DNA of 34,641 nt from Aestuariivita boseongensis (GCF_001262635.1 NZ_JXYH01000043.1:1-34641), one strand, 5' to 3'. Shown: positions 19,101 through 27,998, counted from the first letter of the stretch. Numbers and translations are program-made. Notes: generated by a model not told the origin, from the sequence alone.

Positions 19101-20471
19101 ATGGTTCAGATCAAACTGACCAACACCAAGACCCGGAAAAAAGAGGTCTTTACCCCGCTCGATCCCGAAAACGTGCGGATGTATGTCTGTGGCCCCACGG
19201 TCTATGACCGCGCGCATCTGGGCAACGCGCGACCCGTGGTGGTGTTCGATGTGCTCTACCGGCTGCTGCGCCATGTCTATGGGGCCGACCACGTGACGTA
19301 CGTGCGCAATTTCACCGACGTGGATGACAAGATCAACGCACGCGCAGCCGAAAGCGGGCGGCCCATTGGCGACATCACCGCCGAGACGACGCAGTGGTTT
19401 CTCGACGATATGGGCACGCTGGGCGCGCTGGAGCCCGACCACATGCCGCGCGCCACGCAATACATCCCGCAGATGGTGGCGATGATCGAAACGCTGATCG
19501 CGGATGGCCATGCCTATGCGGCGGAAGGCCATGTGCTCTTCTCCGTCGACAGCTACAAGGCCTATGGCAAGCTGTCGGGCCGCTCCGTCGATGACATGAT
19601 CGCCGGTGCAAGGGTCGAGGTCGCGCCCTACAAGAAAAACCCGATGGATTTCGTGCTGTGGAAGCCGTCGTCAGACGATCTGCCGGGCTGGGACAGCCCG
19701 TGGGGCAGGGGACGGCCCGGTTGGCATATCGAATGCTCCGCCATGGCCAAGGAACTGCTGGGCGACCGTTTCGACATCCACGCGGGCGGCAATGACCTGA
19801 TGTTCCCGCATCACGAGAACGAAATCGCGCAAAGCTGCTGCGCCAACCACACCGATGAGATGGCGCAGGTCTGGCTCCATAACGAGATGCTGCAGGTCGA
19901 GGGCAAGAAGATGTCCAAATCCCTGGGCAATTTCTTCACCGTGCGGGATTTGTTGGATCAGGGTGTCCCGGGCGAGGTGATCCGGTTCGTGTTTCTCGGC
20001 ACGCATTACCGCAAGCCGATGGATTGGACCGAGAAGAAGCGACAGGAGGCTGAGGCGACGCTGAGGAAGTGGTATCGTCAAGCCGCTGACGCGCTCGACA
20101 ATATCGAACCCTACGGGCCGCTGTTGGAAGCGCTCGGCGATGATTTGAACACTGCTGGTGCCATTGCAGAGTTACATCAGCTTTCGCACGCGGATAACTC
20201 GCCCTATCTGAGGTCCAGTCTTCGTCTGCTTGGTTTGATGGAAAACGGCATTCCGGCTTGGGCCAAACATGAAGACTTTGATCTTTCAGCGTTTGAGCGA
20301 ATGCTGTTTGAAGCAAGGCAAAAAGCACTCGAAAGCAAGGATTTTTCAGACGTTGATCGAATTAAATCAGCGCTGATTGACGCCGGCGTGGAAATTCGGA
20401 TGTCGAAGAGTGGCGTTGATTTGATCACGGCATCAAACTTCGACCCATCCAAACTGGAGGCTCTGAAATGA
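19101..20471 (+). CDS. cysS: Cysteinyl-tRNA synthetase
   Basis: A 456-residue class I synthetase that charges tRNA-Cys. Zinc ligand C30 lies in YVCGPTVYD, the HIGH-type motif is HLGN (39-42), further zinc ligands are in ECSAM and FPHHENE, and KMSKS is at 270-274. The C-terminal DALR/anticodon part ends [12 protein letters not shown]. It appears complete. The last quarter (about residues 340-456) has a different base composition: 20161-20460 is 48% GC by hand count, against 63% in a sampled 60 bases of the catalytic part, with AT-ending codons, although the protein still looks homologous. That points to recombination with a lower-GC relative. The start follows TAAGGAG. cimA is next on the same strand after 238 bases. 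Confidence 0.96.
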   Translation: MVQIKLTNTKTRKKEVFTPLDPENVRMYVCGPTVYDRAHLGNARPVVVFDVLYRLLRHVYGADHVTYVRNFTDVDDKINARAAESGRPIGDITAETTQWFLDDMGTLGALEPDHMPRATQYIPQMVAMIETLIADGHAYAAEGHVLFSVDSYKAYGKLSGRSVDDMIAGARVEVAPYKKNPMDFVLWKPSSDDLPGWDSPWGRGRPGWHIECSAMAKELLGDRFDIHAGGNDLMFPHHENEIAQSCCANHTDEMAQVWLHNEMLQVEGKKMSKSLGNFFTVRDLLDQGVPGEVIRFVFLGTHYRKPMDWTEKKRQEAEATLRKWYRQAADALDNIEPYGPLLEALGDDLNTAGAIAELHQLSHADNSPYLRSSLRLLGLMENGIPAWAKHEDFDLSAFERMLFEARQKALESKDFSDVDRIKSALIDAGVEIRMSKSGVDLITASNFDPSKLEALK

Positions 20472-20709
20472 CCCTCCAGAATTTCTGTTCCGCCCGGGCC
20501 TGCCCCGGGCCGCGCCCGAACCTTCCCCCGGGAGGGCGCATGTTTGACCGCACGCACCGAACCCGCGTTCGACAGAGCAACGACGCCTCGCATCATTCAA
20601 ACGCAGTATGCGCCCACCCAGGCTCGGGCGCGACCCTTCTCAACTCAAACGCATTTTATTCAAATTTTTCAGAATGTTTCGCGCGCGAAACATTTTGCGG
20701 AAGGCTCCC
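20472..20709 (+). other. cysS-cimA intergenic region
   Basis: The first 70 bases are very GC-rich and hold three CCCGGG sites (20493, 20504, 20527), two of them in short palindromes able to fold as hairpins after cysS. The last 60 bases are AT-rich and likely hold the cimA promoter. CAAACGCA occurs twice (near 20600 and 20645). A perfect palindrome precedes cimA and is listed separately. I see no gene here. Confidence 0.5.
20673..20694. promoter_or_regulatory. Perfect 22-base palindrome ahead of cimA
   Basis: Arms AATGTTTCGCG and CGCGAAACATT are perfectly complementary with no spacer, centred between 20683 and 20684 on GCGCGC. It ends 15 bases before the cimA ATG, next to the ribosome site GGAAGG. 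It may be an operator or a hairpin that affects ribosome access; which one cannot be read from sequence. Confidence 0.55.
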
Positions 20710-22323
20710 ATGACCCGCGAACGCCTCTATCTCTACGACACCACCTTGCGGGACGGGCAGCAAACCCAGGGCGTCCAGTTCTCCACCGACGAAAAAATCC
20801 AGATCGCCCAGGCGCTGGACAAACTGGGCGTCGACTATATCGAAGGCGGCTGGCCCGGCGCGAACCCCACCGACAGCGCGTTCTTCGACGCGGCCCCCAA
20901 AACGCAAGCCAAAATGACCGCCTTCGGCATGACCAAACGTGCGGGCCGTTCCGCGGAAAATGACGACGTGCTGGCCGCCGTGATGAACGCTGGCACCGCG
21001 TCGGTCTGCCTTGTGGGCAAAACCCATGTCTTCCACGTGGACGAGGCGCTGGGGATCTCCAATGACGAAAACCTCGACAACATCCGCGCCTCCATCGCCC
21101 ATCTCACCGCGCAGGGGCGCGAGGCGCTCTTTGACGCCGAACATTTCTTTGACGGATACAAGGCCGACCCCGATTACGCCACGGATTGCCTGAAAGCCGC
21201 CCTCGACGCGGGTGCCCGCTGGGTCGTTCTATGCGACACCAATGGCGGCACCCTGCCGGAGGAAATCCACCGCATCACCGCCGCCGTCATCGCCGCGGGC
21301 ATCCCCGGCGACCATTTGGGCGTTCACACCCATAACGACACCGAAAACGCCGTCGCAGGCAGCCTCGCAGCTGTGGACGCCGGTGCGCGCCAGATACAAG
21401 GAACCCTCAACGGGCTGGGCGAGCGCTGCGGCAATGCCAACCTCACCTCCCTGATCCCGACGCTTCTGCTGAAGGAACCCTATGCCAGCCGCTTTGATAC
21501 CGGTATCAGCCTTGAGGCGCTCCAAGGCCTCACCCGGATCAGCCGGATGCTGGACGATATCCTGAACCGCGTCCCCATGCGCCAGGCCCCCTATGTGGGC
21601 GCCGCGGCCTTCGCTCATAAGGCGGGGCTACATGCCAGCGCGATCCTGAAAAACCCGGCGACCTACGAACATATCGAACCCGCCCGCGTCGGCAACGCGC
21701 GCATCATCCCGATGTCGAACCAGGCGGGCCAGTCGAACCTGCGCAAACGCTTGGCCGATGCGGGCCTCGATGTTGCGCCCGACAACCCGGCCTTGGGCCG
21801 TATACTCGACCTGATCAAAACGCGCGAGGATCAGGGATATTCCTATGACACCGCGCAGGCCAGTTTCGAACTGCTCGCCCGCGAGGAACTGGGCGAGCTG
21901 CCCGCGTTTTTCGAGGTCAAACGCTACAAGGTCACGGTCGAACGGCGGAAGAACAAGTATAACCAGATGGTCTCACTGTCGGAGGCTGTCGTGGTCGTGA
22001 AAGTCGATGGCGAAAAGCGCCTGTCGGTCAGCGAATCCCTTGATGAGGCAGGCAGCGACCGTGGCCCGGTGAACGCGCTGGCCAAGGCTTTGGCCAAGGA
22101 TCTGGGCCGCTATTCCGAGGTGATCGACGACATGCGCCTTGTCGACTTCAAGGTCCGCATCACCCAAGGCGGGACCGAGGCCGTCACCCGCGTCATCATC
22201 GACAGCGAAGACGGGCAGGGCCGCCGCTGGTCCACCGTGGGCGTCAGCGCCAACATCGTCGATGCGTCGTTCGAGGCGCTTCTGGACGCGATCCGCTGGA
22301 AACTCATCCGGGATGTGCGCTGA
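20710..22323 (+). CDS. cimA: Citramalate synthase
   Basis: A 537-residue enzyme of the alpha-isopropylmalate/homocitrate synthase family, matching the long citramalate synthase group (TIGR00977). It condenses pyruvate with acetyl-CoA to (R)-citramalate, giving 2-oxobutanoate for isoleucine without threonine. The N-terminal TIM barrel begins LYLYDTTLRDGQQTQGVQFS with the metal-binding DTTLRDG (10-16), and HTHNDTENAVAGS and GTLNGLGERCGNANL follow. The last ~130 residues are the LeuA-type regulatory domain, so isoleucine feedback control is likely. The frame is open to 20608, but 20710 has GGAAGG ahead and the family N-terminus. Its stop overlaps the next start by one base. Confidence 0.94.
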   Translation: MTRERLYLYDTTLRDGQQTQGVQFSTDEKIQIAQALDKLGVDYIEGGWPGANPTDSAFFDAAPKTQAKMTAFGMTKRAGRSAENDDVLAAVMNAGTASVCLVGKTHVFHVDEALGISNDENLDNIRASIAHLTAQGREALFDAEHFFDGYKADPDYATDCLKAALDAGARWVVLCDTNGGTLPEEIHRITAAVIAAGIPGDHLGVHTHNDTENAVAGSLAAVDAGARQIQGTLNGLGERCGNANLTSLIPTLLLKEPYASRFDTGISLEALQGLTRISRMLDDILNRVPMRQAPYVGAAAFAHKAGLHASAILKNPATYEHIEPARVGNARIIPMSNQAGQSNLRKRLADAGLDVAPDNPALGRILDLIKTREDQGYSYDTAQASFELLAREELGELPAFFEVKRYKVTVERRKNKYNQMVSLSEAVVVVKVDGEKRLSVSESLDEAGSDRGPVNALAKALAKDLGRYSEVIDDMRLVDFKVRITQGGTEAVTRVIIDSEDGQGRRWSTVGVSANIVDASFEALLDAIRWKLIRDVR

Positions 22324-23033
22324 TGGAGGCGTTCTTTCACATCCATACCGACCTGCCGCGTGAAGGGCCAGGCGATGACGAAAGCCAAGCTTGGGCGCTT
22401 GCGCAGATCGACCTGCCGGAAAGCCCGCGCATTCTGGACGCAGGCTGCGGCCCCGGCGCCGATATCCCCGGCCTTCTGGCCCACAGGCCCAAAGCGACGA
22501 TCGATGCGCGCGACACCCATGGCCCTTTCATCGACAGGGTAAAAGCGGCCTACAAAGACGACCCGCGCGTGATGGCCAGCACAGACGATATGGCCACGCC
22601 CGACGGGACATACGACCTGATCTGGTGTGCTGGAGCGCTCTATTTTCTGGGCCTTTACACAGGCCTGTCAGGCTGGCGCGACCACCTGACGGATAATGGG
22701 GCGGTGATCTTCTCCGAACTCAGCTGGACAGGTGCGCCCGTCAGCGATCAGGCGCGCAACTTTTGGGCCGCGTATGAAGCCATGCAGGATTGGCAAGGGG
22801 TGCTCGCCGATACAGATCGTGCAGGCTACCGCGTTCTGGCCCACCGGTATCTGCCCCGCGCGGCCTGGGCCAGTTACTACGACCCTCTGCAAGCGCGCAT
22901 CAACCAGTTGCGCGCAGCAGAGCCGGATGCAGACCTCACCCAGGCGCTGGATGCCGAACAGGCGGAAATCGACCTCTGGCGCGCCCATGGCGGAGAATAT
23001 GGCTATCTCCAGGTCGTGGCGGTGCCGGAATGA
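22323..23033 (+). CDS. Class I SAM-dependent methyltransferase
   Basis: A 236-residue Rossmann-fold methyltransferase. The SAM-binding motif I is ILDAGCGPGAD (37-47), an acidic motif II is near ATIDARD, and TYDLIWCAGALYFLG is the post-motif region. The methyl acceptor is unknown. Its ATG shares one base with the cimA stop, and its own stop overlaps the next start in an ATGA, so all three are probably translated from one message. The neighbour is NDUFAF6-like, but this protein lacks, as far as I can see, the distinctive sequence of the NDUFAF5 methyltransferase family. Confidence 0.87.
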   Translation: MEAFFHIHTDLPREGPGDDESQAWALAQIDLPESPRILDAGCGPGADIPGLLAHRPKATIDARDTHGPFIDRVKAAYKDDPRVMASTDDMATPDGTYDLIWCAGALYFLGLYTGLSGWRDHLTDNGAVIFSELSWTGAPVSDQARNFWAAYEAMQDWQGVLADTDRAGYRVLAHRYLPRAAWASYYDPLQARINQLRAAEPDADLTQALDAEQAEIDLWRAHGGEYGYLQVVAVPE

Positions 23034-23794
23034 CCCTCACCGCCTGCGCACAACTCGTCGAACGCGGCGATCCCGACCGGTTCCTTGCCACCATGGCCGC
23101 GCCCGTTTCGGCGCGAAACGTTCTCTTCCCGCTTTATGCCTTCAACCTGGAAGTGGCCCGCGCGCCCTGGGTGACCGAAGAAACCATGATCGCCGAGATG
23201 CGCCTGCAATGGTGGCGCGACGCGCTGGAAGAAATCGCCAGGGGCGGTCCGGTGCGCAAGCACGAGGTCACAACCCCGCTGGCCGCGATCCTGCCGCACG
23301 CCACGGCTGAAAAGCTCGACACGCTCGTGGCCGCCCGCCGCTGGGATATCTACAAGGATCCCTTCGAAGATCAGGCCGATTTCGACCGCTATATCGACGA
23401 AACCTCGGGCAACCTTCTGTGGGCCGCCGCCACAACGTTGGGGCAGGCCGACGAGACCACGTTGCGCGATCTGGGATATGCCCAGGGCGTGGCCAACTGG
23501 CTGCGCGCCATCCCCGATCTTGAGGCGCGCCAGCGCATCCCATTGCTGGATGGCACCGCGAAAGGCATCGCGGCGCTGGCCGACGCCGCGCTAACGCGCC
23601 TGCGCAGCGCGCAGGCCAACCGGCACAAGATCTCACCCGCCGCGCGCCCTGCGCTTCTGGCCGCGTGGGAGGCCAAAGCCATCCTCACCCAAGCCGCCCG
23701 ATCACCGCAGCGCGTGGCCGAAGGCACCCTGGGTCAAAGCCCCGCGCGCAAACGGCTGAGCCTTATGGCGCAGGCCGCCACCGGGCGCTGGTAG
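23030..23794 (+). CDS. Squalene/phytoene synthase family protein (NDUFAF6-like)
   Basis: A 254-residue member of the trans-isoprenyl diphosphate synthase fold (squalene/phytoene synthase family). The segments NVLFPLYAFNLEVAR and MRLQWWRDALEEI (57-69) and the later DETSGNLLW are typical. I do not see the paired DxxxD motifs required for prenyl diphosphate binding, so terpene synthesis is doubtful. It resembles NDUFAF6, a mitochondrial complex I assembly factor of the same family common in alphaproteobacteria; this role is inference. The start ATG (23030) overlaps the methyltransferase stop. The frame is open to 22790 but that overlaps the upstream gene. Confidence 0.82.
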   Translation: MTLTACAQLVERGDPDRFLATMAAPVSARNVLFPLYAFNLEVARAPWVTEETMIAEMRLQWWRDALEEIARGGPVRKHEVTTPLAAILPHATAEKLDTLVAARRWDIYKDPFEDQADFDRYIDETSGNLLWAAATTLGQADETTLRDLGYAQGVANWLRAIPDLEARQRIPLLDGTAKGIAALADAALTRLRSAQANRHKISPAARPALLAAWEAKAILTQAARSPQRVAEGTLGQSPARKRLSLMAQAATGRW

Positions 23795-23820
23795 CCCCTT
23801 CTTCTTGCTGAAAATACGGA
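23795..23820 (-). repeat. 3'-end element, copy in MFS gene tail
   Basis: Read on the minus strand it is CCGTATTTTCAGCAAGAAG then AAGGGG, 47 bases beyond the MFS stop. A small GGCG-CTG-CGCC hairpin (about 23845-23855) lies between. It is one of four similar elements in the window, each just after a gene in that gene's direction. Confidence 0.55.
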
Positions 23821-23866
23821 ACACAACGCGGGCCCCAGGCGCAGCGCCGATGATACAGCGCAGCCC

Positions 23867-25090
23867 TTAAGCCTCTGCCGATTTCGGACGCATCACCAGC
23901 CAGATCAGCGACCCGCCCGCCAGCGTCAGCAAGGGCACCATCGCCAGGTTCACCGCTGTCCACCCCTCGACCGGGGTGCTGCCCGAACAGTTCATCAGCC
24001 CGCCCGAGGCCAGCGAGGCCACCGTCACGCCACCAAAGACGATCAGGTCGTTCATGCCCTGCACCCGGCCGCGTTCATGGGGCGCATGGGCCCCGGCCAG
24101 CATTGTGGTCGCGCCGATAAAGCCGAAATTCCACCCGATCCCAAGAAGCACCAGCGCGATGAAGAAATTGCCCAGCTCAACCCCGTTCAGCGCAACAACG
24201 CCCGCGGCGGCCAGAATGGCCAGACCCGTGCCCACGATCTTTTCGACGCCGAAACGCGCGATCAGATGGCCGGTGAAGAAAGACGGCGCGAACATCGCCA
24301 GCACATGGGCAGTCACCACGTTCGACGCATCGGCCACCGCGAAACCGCAGGCCACCACCGCCAGCGGTGTGGACGTCATCACCAGGTTCATCAGCGCGTA
24401 AGACACCATGGCACAGATCACCGCCACCGCGATGCGCGGGGTCATCAGCAGCTCTTTGCGCGACCGGCCCCTGGGCGCGTCCACAGAGGGAACCGGCGGT
24501 TTGGGAATATCCAGCAGGAAAAACAGCGCAACCCCAACCACGTTCAGCGCCATTGCCGCCAGATAGGCCGGGAAGAACCGCATCACGGTCGCATCGGCCG
24601 ACCCGCTGGTCAGATAGGACACCAGCTGCGGGCCGATAATGGCCGACAGAAGACCGCCCGCCATCACATAGGAAATCGCCTTGGGCCGGAACGCCTCCGA
24701 CGCGGTGTCGGCGGCGGCAAAGCGGTAAAACCCCTGCGCGGACATATAGATACCGGTCAGGTAACTGCCTGCGACGAACAGCCAGAAATTCTCAAGCGTC
24801 AGCGCATAGCCCGAGATACCGGCCCCCACGAACCCGCCAAGCGCACCCATCATGAAGCCGGTGCGGCGGCCAAAGCGCTGCATCACCGCGCTCAGCCAGG
24901 GTGCGGTGGTCATGGACCCGAACACAATCAGCGAGATCGGCAAAGTGGCAAGACACGCAATGGGCGTCAGCTGTTGCCCAGCCAGCCCGCCGATCACGAA
25001 AATCATCGTGATCTGAGATCCAAGAAAGGCCTGCGCGGCAACCAGAACGGCCACGTTGCGCTTGGCTTTGGTATCGTCGATTGTTGTCAT
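23867..25090 (-). CDS. MFS transporter
   Basis: A 407-residue inner-membrane protein with about twelve hydrophobic segments in two halves joined by a basic loop (DAPRGRSRKELLMTPR). The loop between segments 2 and 3 reads RFGRRTGFMMGALGG, a typical major facilitator signature, and the second half repeats it as ARFGVEKIVGTG. Substrate unknown; drug or metabolite export is possible. It is divergent from cobK with a 75-base gap in which I see no clear shared operator. Confidence 0.9.
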   Translation of the reverse strand: MTTIDDTKAKRNVAVLVAAQAFLGSQITMIFVIGGLAGQQLTPIACLATLPISLIVFGSMTTAPWLSAVMQRFGRRTGFMMGALGGFVGAGISGYALTLENFWLFVAGSYLTGIYMSAQGFYRFAAADTASEAFRPKAISYVMAGGLLSAIIGPQLVSYLTSGSADATVMRFFPAYLAAMALNVVGVALFFLLDIPKPPVPSVDAPRGRSRKELLMTPRIAVAVICAMVSYALMNLVMTSTPLAVVACGFAVADASNVVTAHVLAMFAPSFFTGHLIARFGVEKIVGTGLAILAAAGVVALNGVELGNFFIALVLLGIGWNFGFIGATTMLAGAHAPHERGRVQGMNDLIVFGGVTVASLASGGLMNCSGSTPVEGWTAVNLAMVPLLTLAGGSLIWLVMRPKSAEA

Positions 25091-25165
25091 GTGAACGGCT
25101 TAAACCTGAATATCGGGCGACACAAGCCACTTGCGTCTGCGAGGCCGCGGCGTAAGGTCCGGCCC

Positions 25166-25912
25166 ATGACGACCGTGCCTCATCTTCTGTTGCTGGCGGG
25201 CTCAGGCGAGGCGCGCAAGCTGGCCCAAAGCCTGGCCGGCGGCCCGCTGCGGGTCACAGCATCTCTCTTTGTCACTGATCATTGGTCCGGGCCCTTGCCG
25301 GTGCCCACACGCCATGGCGGCTTTGGCGGCGAGGAAGGGTTCCGCGCCTTCCTGAAAGAGCACGGCATCACGGCGGTGCTCGATGCCACCCATCCTTTCG
25401 CCGCGCGCGTCTCCGCACGCAGCTGGCGCATCTGCAACGAGATGGGTCTGCCCTATCTCCAGCTTGACCGGCCTGAATGGGAGCCGGGGCCGGGCGATCG
25501 CTGGACCGAGGTGGCAACGCCGGAAGAGGCCGTGGCGCTGACCAAACCCGGCTCGCGCCATTTCGTCACCACCGGGCTGGAAAGCTGGGCCGCGTTTCGC
25601 GGCGCGACAGATCGCAGGTTCTTTTTCCGCAGCCTCAGCGGCACCACGCCGCCCGAAGATCTGCCGCATATCTGCCTCGTGCCGGGGCGCGGGCCGTTTT
25701 CCGTCGAACACGAATACCGGCTGTTCGAGGATCTTCACCTTGATGGTCTGATCTGCAAGAACGCCGGCGGCAGCGTCAGCCGCACCAAGCTGGAGGCCGC
25801 CCGCGCGCTGGATATGGACGTGATCCTGCTGCGCCGTCCGGAGCCCTCCGGCGCGCCGCTGGTGCGTGATGTGGCCGGCGCGCTTGAATGGGTGGACCGG
25901 ACATGCCCATAG
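25166..25912 (+). CDS. cobK: Precorrin-6A reductase
   Basis: A 248-residue NAD(P)H-dependent enzyme of the CobK/CbiJ family that reduces the corrin-ring macrocycle precorrin-6A (aerobic) or cobalt-precorrin-6A in vitamin B12 synthesis. The N-terminal LLLAGSGEARKLAQ carries the GSGEA nucleotide-binding loop, DATHPFAARVSARSW is the family hallmark, and CKNAGGSVSRTKLEAAR is near the C-terminus. No other cob gene is nearby. The frame is open to 24077 through the antisense of the MFS gene, but 25166 is the family start. It overlaps the glycosylase gene by 10 bases. Confidence 0.94.
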   Translation: MTTVPHLLLLAGSGEARKLAQSLAGGPLRVTASLFVTDHWSGPLPVPTRHGGFGGEEGFRAFLKEHGITAVLDATHPFAARVSARSWRICNEMGLPYLQLDRPEWEPGPGDRWTEVATPEEAVALTKPGSRHFVTTGLESWAAFRGATDRRFFFRSLSGTTPPEDLPHICLVPGRGPFSVEHEYRLFEDLHLDGLICKNAGGSVSRTKLEAARALDMDVILLRRPEPSGAPLVRDVAGALEWVDRTCP

Positions 25913-26535
25913 GTCGGGTGATCCGGTCCGACGCCTGCGTGGCGGAAGGGGCGGCCTGGCTCGCGCAGTCCGACCCGCGCTTTGCCCGCGCGCTTGCCGA
26001 AACAGGCCCCCTCCCGCTCAGGCTGAAACCGGACGGCTTCGCACAGCTTCTCTCGGCGATTGTCAGCCAGCAGGTCAGCGTGGCTTCGGCCAATGCAATC
26101 TGGGGGCGGATGCGCGCGGCCGGTCTGACGGGGCCTCGCAAGATCATGTGGGCCAGCGACGAGGATCTGCGCGCCGTCGGCCTGTCGCGCCAGAAAATCC
26201 GCTATGCTCGCGAACTGGCCGCCGCGCGCATCGATTACCGTGCGCTGCGCGAGGCCCCCACCGACGAGGTGATCGCCACCCTTGTCACGGTGCCCGGCAT
26301 CGGCATCTGGACGGCGGAAATTTACGCGATGTTCAGCCTGGGCCGCGCCGATGTCTTCGCGCCGGGCGATCTGGCCTTGCAAGAAGCCGCCCGCATCCTT
26401 TTTGATCTGCCCGAAAGACCGAAGGACCGGGCGCTGCGCGCTATGGCCGAAGACTGGTCGCCCTGGCGATCGGTTGCCGCGCGGCTGCTCTGGGCCTATT
26501 ACCGCGTGGCGAAAGACAGGGAAGGCATCCGATGA
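25903..26535 (+). CDS. DNA-3-methyladenine glycosylase (AlkA/HhH-GPD family)
   Basis: A 210-residue base-excision repair enzyme that removes alkylated purines. The helix-hairpin-helix is VPGIGIWTAEIYAMF (130-144), and the catalytic Asp is D156 in GDLALQ. Earlier SAIVSQQVSVASANAIWGRM is typical of the family. It is shorter than E. coli AlkA because it lacks the N-terminal domain. I use the ATG at 25903; another in-frame ATG at 25888 would overlap cobK more. The start lies inside cobK, and its stop overlaps the hydrolase start in an ATGA, so the three genes form an operon. Confidence 0.88.
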   Translation: MPIGRVIRSDACVAEGAAWLAQSDPRFARALAETGPLPLRLKPDGFAQLLSAIVSQQVSVASANAIWGRMRAAGLTGPRKIMWASDEDLRAVGLSRQKIRYARELAAARIDYRALREAPTDEVIATLVTVPGIGIWTAEIYAMFSLGRADVFAPGDLALQEAARILFDLPERPKDRALRAMAEDWSPWRSVAARLLWAYYRVAKDREGIR

Positions 26536-27197
26536 CACGAGTACTCAATGCATTGCGCAAGGACCCCCAATCGGGCAGCACCCGGTCGGTCGTGGTGTTC
26601 CTGCATGGCTATGGCGCGAATGGGGCCGATCTTCTGGGCCTGGCCGATCCGCTGGGCGAACATCTGCCCGATACGCTGTTCGTGGCCCCCGACGCGCCCG
26701 AACAGATCCCCGGCATGCCCTGGGGGTATCAGTGGTTTCCCATCCCCTGGATCGACGGGTCGTCCGAAGAAGAGGCCGCGCGCGGCATGGCGGCGGCGGT
26801 GGATGATCTGAACGCCTTTCTGGATGCGCTGATGGTCGATGAAGACGTGCTGCCCGAACAGGTGGTTCTGTTCGGCTTTTCGCAGGGCACAATGATGTCG
26901 CTGCATGTGGCCCCGCGCCGCGAAGACCCGGTGGCCGGCGTGGTGGCCTTTTCGGGCCGGCTGCTGGAGCCTGACCTGCTGGCCGATGATGTGGTCAGCC
27001 GCATGCCGATCCTTCTGGTGCATGGGGATGCCGATGACGTGGTGCCGCCGCAATCGCTGCCGCAGGCGGCCGAGGCGTTGCAGGAGGCGGGCTTCAAGGA
27101 GGTCTATGCCCATATCATGAAGGGCACCGCCCATGGCATCGCGCCCGACGGGTTGAGCGTGGCGCTCGCTTTCATGCGCGACAAGCTGAGCCTCTGA
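26532..27197 (+). CDS. Alpha/beta hydrolase (carboxylesterase/phospholipase family)
   Basis: A 221-residue serine hydrolase of the carboxylesterase family (Abhydrolase_2). The oxyanion loop is FLHGYGANG (23-31), the nucleophile is S117 in GFSQG (115-119), the acid is D168/D169 in HGDADDVVP, and the catalytic His is H201 in GTAHGIA. There is no signal peptide, so it is cytoplasmic; substrate (acyl-thioester or small ester) unknown. It ends the cobK-glycosylase operon. A tandem hairpin and a 3'-end element follow the stop. Confidence 0.9.
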   Translation: MTRVLNALRKDPQSGSTRSVVVFLHGYGANGADLLGLADPLGEHLPDTLFVAPDAPEQIPGMPWGYQWFPIPWIDGSSEEEAARGMAAAVDDLNAFLDALMVDEDVLPEQVVLFGFSQGTMMSLHVAPRREDPVAGVVAFSGRLLEPDLLADDVVSRMPILLVHGDADDVVPPQSLPQAAEALQEAGFKEVYAHIMKGTAHGIAPDGLSVALAFMRDKLSL

Positions 27198-27204
27198 CCG
27201 GGGC

Positions 27205-27273
27205 AGGGGGCGCTGCCCCCTCTTGGCCCAGGGGCCAATTCACCCCCGCCGGTATTTGAAAAGAGAAGAAGAC
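27205..27273 (+). repeat. Tandem hairpins plus 3'-end element after the hydrolase
   Basis: Two GC-rich hairpins, AGGGGGC-GCT-GCCCCCT (27205-27221) and TTGGCC-CAGG-GGCCAA (27223-27238), then GGTATTTGAAAAGAG and AAGAAG (27251-27271). It resembles the element after ornithine cyclodeaminase and probably ends the transcript. Four copies are compared in the findings. Confidence 0.6.
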
Positions 27274-27280
27274 GGGTGCG

Positions 27281-27868
27281 TCAGGGCCGCCGCCCGCGCC
27301 GGAGCGTGTCGGGCGAGACATGCTGCCATGTGCCTGTGGGAATGTTTGCCAGCGTGTATGGCCCGATGGCCCAGCGGATCAGCCTGAGCGTGGGATGGCC
27401 CACATGGGCGGTCATCCGGCGGACCTGGCGGTTGCGGCCTTCGGTGATGGTCAGTTCGATCCAGGTGTCGGGGATGGATTGGCGCACGCGGATGGGCGGC
27501 GTGCGGGGCCAGAGCCAATCGGGTGCGCCGATGATCCGGGCCTTTGCGGGTTTGGTGCGCCCGTCTTTCAGCGTGACGCCCTGTTGCAGCGCTTTCAGGG
27601 CGGCGGCGTCCGGGATCCCTTCGACCTGTGCAAGATAGGTCTTGGGCAGTTTGAAGCGCGGGTTCGAGATCTGGGCCTGCAGCTTGCCGTCATCGGTGAG
27701 CAGCAAGAGCCCTTCGCTGTCGCGATCAAGACGGCCTGCCGGGTAAACGCCTTTGACGTCGATGAAATCCGACAAGGTCCGGCGCGGGGAGCCTTCGGTG
27801 CCCTTGTCGGTGAATTGCGACAGCACGTCATAGGGTTTGTTGAAGGCAATCAGCTGGGTCATGGGCAT
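27281..27868 (-). CDS. rluE: 23S rRNA pseudouridine synthase (RluE-like)
   Basis: A 195-residue RsuA/RluE-family enzyme that isomerises a uridine in 23S rRNA (U2457 in E. coli for RluE). It starts with [16 protein letters not shown] and the catalytic motif [14 protein letters not shown] (45-58) contains the active Asp D48; [17 protein letters not shown] is near the C-terminus. The N-terminal S4 domain found in RsuA is missing, as in RluE. Start is uncertain between 27868 and 27862; GGGG sits 8-10 bases ahead of 27868. The 206-base gap to the HNH gene is AT-rich and holds a promoter. Confidence 0.88.
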   Translation of the reverse strand: MPMTQLIAFNKPYDVLSQFTDKGTEGSPRRTLSDFIDVKGVYPAGRLDRDSEGLLLLTDDGKLQAQISNPRFKLPKTYLAQVEGIPDAAALKALQQGVTLKDGRTKPAKARIIGAPDWLWPRTPPIRVRQSIPDTWIELTITEGRNRQVRRMTAHVGHPTLRLIRWAIGPYTLANIPTGTWQHVSPDTLRRGRRP

Positions 27869-27970
27869 CACGCTTGCCCCAATCGGCGCGCTGCCGCAAG
27901 GCCGCTGCTTATGTCATAGGCACGTTACAGCGCTATTTTACGCCTGCGGCAAACATGCACATAATGGGGC

Positions 27971-27998
27971 TTGCCGCATTAAGGCTACGATATATAGT
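27971..27998 (+). promoter_or_regulatory. Sigma-70-like promoter upstream of the HNH gene
   Basis: TTGCCG (27971-27976), 16-base spacer, TATAGT (27993-27998), in the AT-rich gap. A GTGGATAAG motif follows. The leader to the ATG at 28075 would be about 70 bases. Confidence 0.5.

Noticed and set aside
18910-19119. A 69-residue open frame before cysS
   Set aside because: No family features, overlaps the cysS start, and no good ribosome site.
22323-23033. The methyltransferase as NDUFAF5 itself
   Set aside because: The SAM motif fits any class I methyltransferase and the N-terminal sequence distinctive of NDUFAF5 is not apparent.
24077-25165. A 363-residue upstream extension of cobK on the plus strand
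   Set aside because: It lies antisense to the MFS gene, is His/Arg-rich, and cobK has its family start at 25166.
25091-25165. A cobalamin riboswitch before cobK
   Set aside because: The gap is only 75 bases and has no B12-box-like sequence.
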